Notes under the pieces: generated by a model
What the model was told of the DNA's origin: nothing
The model's database searches: none
What the model saw: only the letters and a program-made list of their open reading frames with translations
Shown here: positions 61,484-64,000 of the stretch, in pieces
Numbering within the stretch: the stretch's first letter is position 1
Layout of the letters: each line of letters starts with the position of its first letter
Source: an uncultured Psychroserpens sp.
Lineage (GTDB): Bacteria; Bacteroidota; Bacteroidia; Flavobacteriales; Flavobacteriaceae
Direction: 5' to 3'
DNA length: 64,000 nt
NCBI RefSeq assembly: GCF_947501425.1
Contig: NZ_CANMVN010000001.1
Coordinates: 372,001 to 436,000 of the forward strand
Position numbers and translations under genes: made by a program

Positions 61484-64000
61484 ATGGATAAATATTCCTT
61501 TTTAAACGCAGCACACACAGCATACTTTGCTGATTTATACGAACAATACCTAAAAAATCCAGATTCTGTAGAACCAAGTTGGAGAGCCTTTTTTCAAGGT
61601 TACGATTTTGGTAGTGAAAGTTATGGAATACAAGATGACATTGTAGATGGTGTTTCCACGCAAATTCCAGAACACGTACAGAAGGAGTTTCAGGTAGTGA
61701 AATTGATTGATGGTTACAGAAATCGAGGACATTTATTTACCCGAACCAATCCGGTTAGAGAACGTAGAAAGTACTCGCCAACCTTAGCTATTGAAACGTT
61801 TGGTCTGTCACAAAGTGACATGGATACCGTGTTTTCAGCAGGAGAAATTATTGGTATTGGGAAATCGACCTTAAGAAATATTATAGGACATCTAGAACGT
61901 ATTTATTGTGATTCTATCGGTGTTGAGTATATGTACATTAGAAAGCCCGAGGAGATTGAATGGATTCAAAATAAGTTGAACATTAATGATAATCAACCTC
62001 AGTTTTCTGCTGAACAAAAAAAGCACATTCTAAAAAAATTAAATGAAGCGGTATCTTTTGAAAGCTTTCTACACACAAAATATGTTGGTCAGAAACGATT
62101 TTCTCTAGAAGGTAATGAGTCGCTTATTCCTGCCTTAGATTCGCTAATTGAAAATGCTGCAAATCATGGTGTTAAAGAATTTGTTATGGGTATGGCGCAT
62201 CGTGGTCGTTTAAGTACGCTGACAAATATCTTCGGAAAATCTGCCAAGGATATCTTTAGTGAGTTTGATGGAAAAGATTATGAACAAGAAGTATTTGATG
62301 GTGATGTAAAATACCATTTAGGATGGACGAGTAATCGTGTGACAGATGGTGGAAAGAAAATTAACCTTAACATTGCTCCAAACCCATCTCATTTAGAGAC
62401 TGTTGGTGCTGTTGTAGAGGGAATAGCAAGAGCAAAACAAGACGAAAAATATAGTGATAATCCATCACAAGTCTTACCAATTGTAGTGCATGGAGATGCA
62501 GCAATTTCTGGTCAAGGTTTGGTGTACGAAGTCGTACAAATGGCCAAGCTTGATGGTTATCGAACTAATGGTACCATCCATATTGTAGTTAATAATCAAA
62601 TTGGATTTACAACCAATTATCTAGACGGAAGATCAAGCACATACTGTACAGATGTTGGTAAAGTAACCCTATCTCCTGTAATGCACGTTAATGCTGATGA
62701 TGCTGAGGCAGTGGTTCATGCGATGTTATTTGCACTTCATTTTAGGATGAAATTTAGACGTGATGTATTTATTGATCTTCTCGGATACAGAAAATATGGG
62801 CATAACGAAGGTGATGAGCCACGTTTTACACAACCTAAATTATATAAAGCGATCTCTAAGCACCAAAATCCAAGAGATATATATGCTGAAAAGTTAATTG
62901 CTGAAGGTGTAATCAATAAAGACTATGTCTCCGAATTAGAAAAGCAGTATAAGGATAAGCTTGAAGAAAAATTAGAAGATTCTCGTAAAGAGGACAAAAC
63001 AGTGATCACACCATTTATGCAAGATAAATGGGTCGATTTTCAGACGGTTGTGGAGGATAAAATGATGCAGCCTGTTGATACTACTTACTCTAAAGAAGGG
63101 TTAGAAAAAATAACTAAAGTAATTTCAACATTACCTGAGAATAAAAAATTCATCCGTAAAATTGAGCGTTTGGTACAATCACGTCAAAAAATGTTTGATG
63201 AAGATAAACTAGACTGGGCAATGGCAGAGCATCTGGCTTACGGAACTCTATTGGAAGAAGGTTACGATGTTCGTATTTCTGGTCAGGATGTAGAGCGAGG
63301 TACGTTCTCTCATCGACATGCTGTAGTGAAGGTGGAAGATAGTGAAGAGGAAATCTTACTGCTCAATCAAATTAGTGAAAATCAAGGTCAGTTCTATATA
63401 TATAATTCCTTACTATCAGAATATGGTGTTGTAGGTTTTGATTATGGGTATGCTATGGCGAGTCCGAAAACTTTAACTATATGGGAAGCACAATTTGGCG
63501 ACTTCAGTAATGGAGCACAGATTATGCTAGATCAATATATTTCAGCTGCTGAAGATAAATGGAAGCTACAAAACGGATTGGTCATGTTATTACCTCATGG
63601 TTATGAAGGTCAAGGAGCAGAACACTCTTCTGGACGTATGGAGCGTTATTTACAGCTTTGCGCTAAGGACAATATGTTTGTCATGGATTGTACAACACCT
63701 GCAAACATGTATCATTTGTTACGTAAACAAATGAAAGCAGAGTTTAGAAAACCTTTAATTGTATTTACACCTAAGAGTTTGTTGCGCCATCCATTGGTAG
63801 TGTCAACTGTTGATGAGTTTGCTAATGGCAGTTTCCAAATGGTTATTGATGATGCTACTGTAAAAGCAGATAAAGTCAAAACATTAGTTTTCGTTACAGG
63901 TAAGTTTTACTATGATTTGCTTGAACAACGGGAAGAGCTGAAAAGAGATGACGTAGCCTTGGTAAGAGTAGAACAACTATTCCCATTACCAGAAAAACAA
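61484..64000 (+). CDS. sucA: 2-oxoglutarate dehydrogenase E1 component, 3' end off window
   Basis: 839 codons are visible. It decarboxylates 2-oxoglutarate with TPP in the TCA cycle, passing the succinyl group to the E2 partner. SFLNAAHTAYFADLYEQYLKNP at the N-terminus is the E2-contact segment, RFSLEGNESLIPALDSLI near 206 and MGMAHRGRLSTLTNIFGK near 235, HGDAAISGQG near 336 (TPP-binding GDA) and the transketolase half with QGQFYIYNSLLSEYGVVGFDYGYAMA near 635 follow. The ATG at 61484 gives the family N-terminus. sucB would be expected just beyond the window. Confidence 0.96.
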   Translation, partial: MDKYSFLNAAHTAYFADLYEQYLKNPDSVEPSWRAFFQGYDFGSESYGIQDDIVDGVSTQIPEHVQKEFQVVKLIDGYRNRGHLFTRTNPVRERRKYSPTLAIETFGLSQSDMDTVFSAGEIIGIGKSTLRNIIGHLERIYCDSIGVEYMYIRKPEEIEWIQNKLNINDNQPQFSAEQKKHILKKLNEAVSFESFLHTKYVGQKRFSLEGNESLIPALDSLIENAANHGVKEFVMGMAHRGRLSTLTNIFGKSAKDIFSEFDGKDYEQEVFDGDVKYHLGWTSNRVTDGGKKINLNIAPNPSHLETVGAVVEGIARAKQDEKYSDNPSQVLPIVVHGDAAISGQGLVYEVVQMAKLDGYRTNGTIHIVVNNQIGFTTNYLDGRSSTYCTDVGKVTLSPVMHVNADDAEAVVHAMLFALHFRMKFRRDVFIDLLGYRKYGHNEGDEPRFTQPKLYKAISKHQNPRDIYAEKLIAEGVINKDYVSELEKQYKDKLEEKLEDSRKEDKTVITPFMQDKWVDFQTVVEDKMMQPVDTTYSKEGLEKITKVISTLPENKKFIRKIERLVQSRQKMFDEDKLDWAMAEHLAYGTLLEEGYDVRISGQDVERGTFSHRHAVVKVEDSEEEILLLNQISENQGQFYIYNSLLSEYGVVGFDYGYAMASPKTLTIWEAQFGDFSNGAQIMLDQYISAAEDKWKLQNGLVMLLPHGYEGQGAEHSSGRMERYLQLCAKDNMFVMDCTTPANMYHLLRKQMKAEFRKPLIVFTPKSLLRHPLVVSTVDEFANGSFQMVIDDATVKADKVKTLVFVTGKFYYDLLEQREELKRDDVALVRVEQLFPLPEKQ

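Noticed and set aside
1-64000. CRISPR arrays, insertion sequences, prophage, rRNA
   Set aside because: No spaced direct repeats of CRISPR size, no transposase or integrase motifs and no rRNA signatures were found on either strand.

Overview
The window is a chromosomal segment of a marine-type member of the Flavobacteriaceae (Bacteroidota). The evidence is very low GC, two secreted proteases with C-terminal type IX secretion sorting domains, a TonB-dependent receptor with a carboxypeptidase-like plug extension, flavobacterial families (DUF4286, DUF3109, DUF4412, DUF6503), almost no Shine-Dalgarno sites, and many promoters of the Bacteroidota form TTTG-N19-TAnnTTTG. Most of it is core genome. 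I see no prophage, insertion sequence, CRISPR array or rRNA.

Layout. 1-7.4 kb, minus strand: rsmA (cut by the window edge), a DUF4286 protein, a GNAT acetyltransferase and a TPR protein, then serS, an HTTM membrane protein and ribF. 7.7-13.2 kb, plus: two secreted zinc metalloproteases in tandem. 13.2-15.6 kb, minus: prs-rplY-pth, then tRNA-Leu(CAA) with a block of palindromes behind it. 16-25.4 kb: HupE/UreJ-like protein, lipoprotein, dCMP deaminase and S41 protease (plus); small oxidoreductase, membrane peptide and MarC (minus); DUF3109 and DUF4412 proteins (plus); a LytTR regulator with its TPR-histidine kinase (minus). 25.4-26 kb is non-coding, with two orphan terminators and a long palindrome. 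26-29.7 kb: nrdB and nrdA.

29.8-42.9 kb is rich in phosphate genes: a Na/Pi cotransporter with a PhoU-like tail, a PiT transporter with a PhoU-like tail, a phosphate-selective (OprP-type) porin, and a TonB receptor paired with a beta-helix lipoprotein. DUF6503, RDD, ChrA and MORN-like proteins lie among them. Several of these genes are preceded by hexamers resembling TTAACA spaced exactly 11 bp apart, the geometry of PhoB/PhoP boxes. One such array points at a minus-strand segment of about 190 nt that has a terminator but no gene, a candidate small RNA. This is the most interesting part of the window.

43-52.5 kb: dGTPase, a 59-residue membrane peptide, dxs, a TonB-C-domain protein, tadA, a cold-shock protein, a ClC channel with CBS domains, and aspS. 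52.7-59.4 kb, minus: one four-gene operon tetR-tolC-adaptor-RND pump, with an inverted repeat lying over its promoter. 59.5-64 kb: polyprenyl diphosphate synthase, a small conserved protein, an outer-membrane protein, and sucA cut by the window end. The dxs, prenyl synthase and LytTR genes appear to have leaderless transcripts, with four bases between the -7 box and the start codon.
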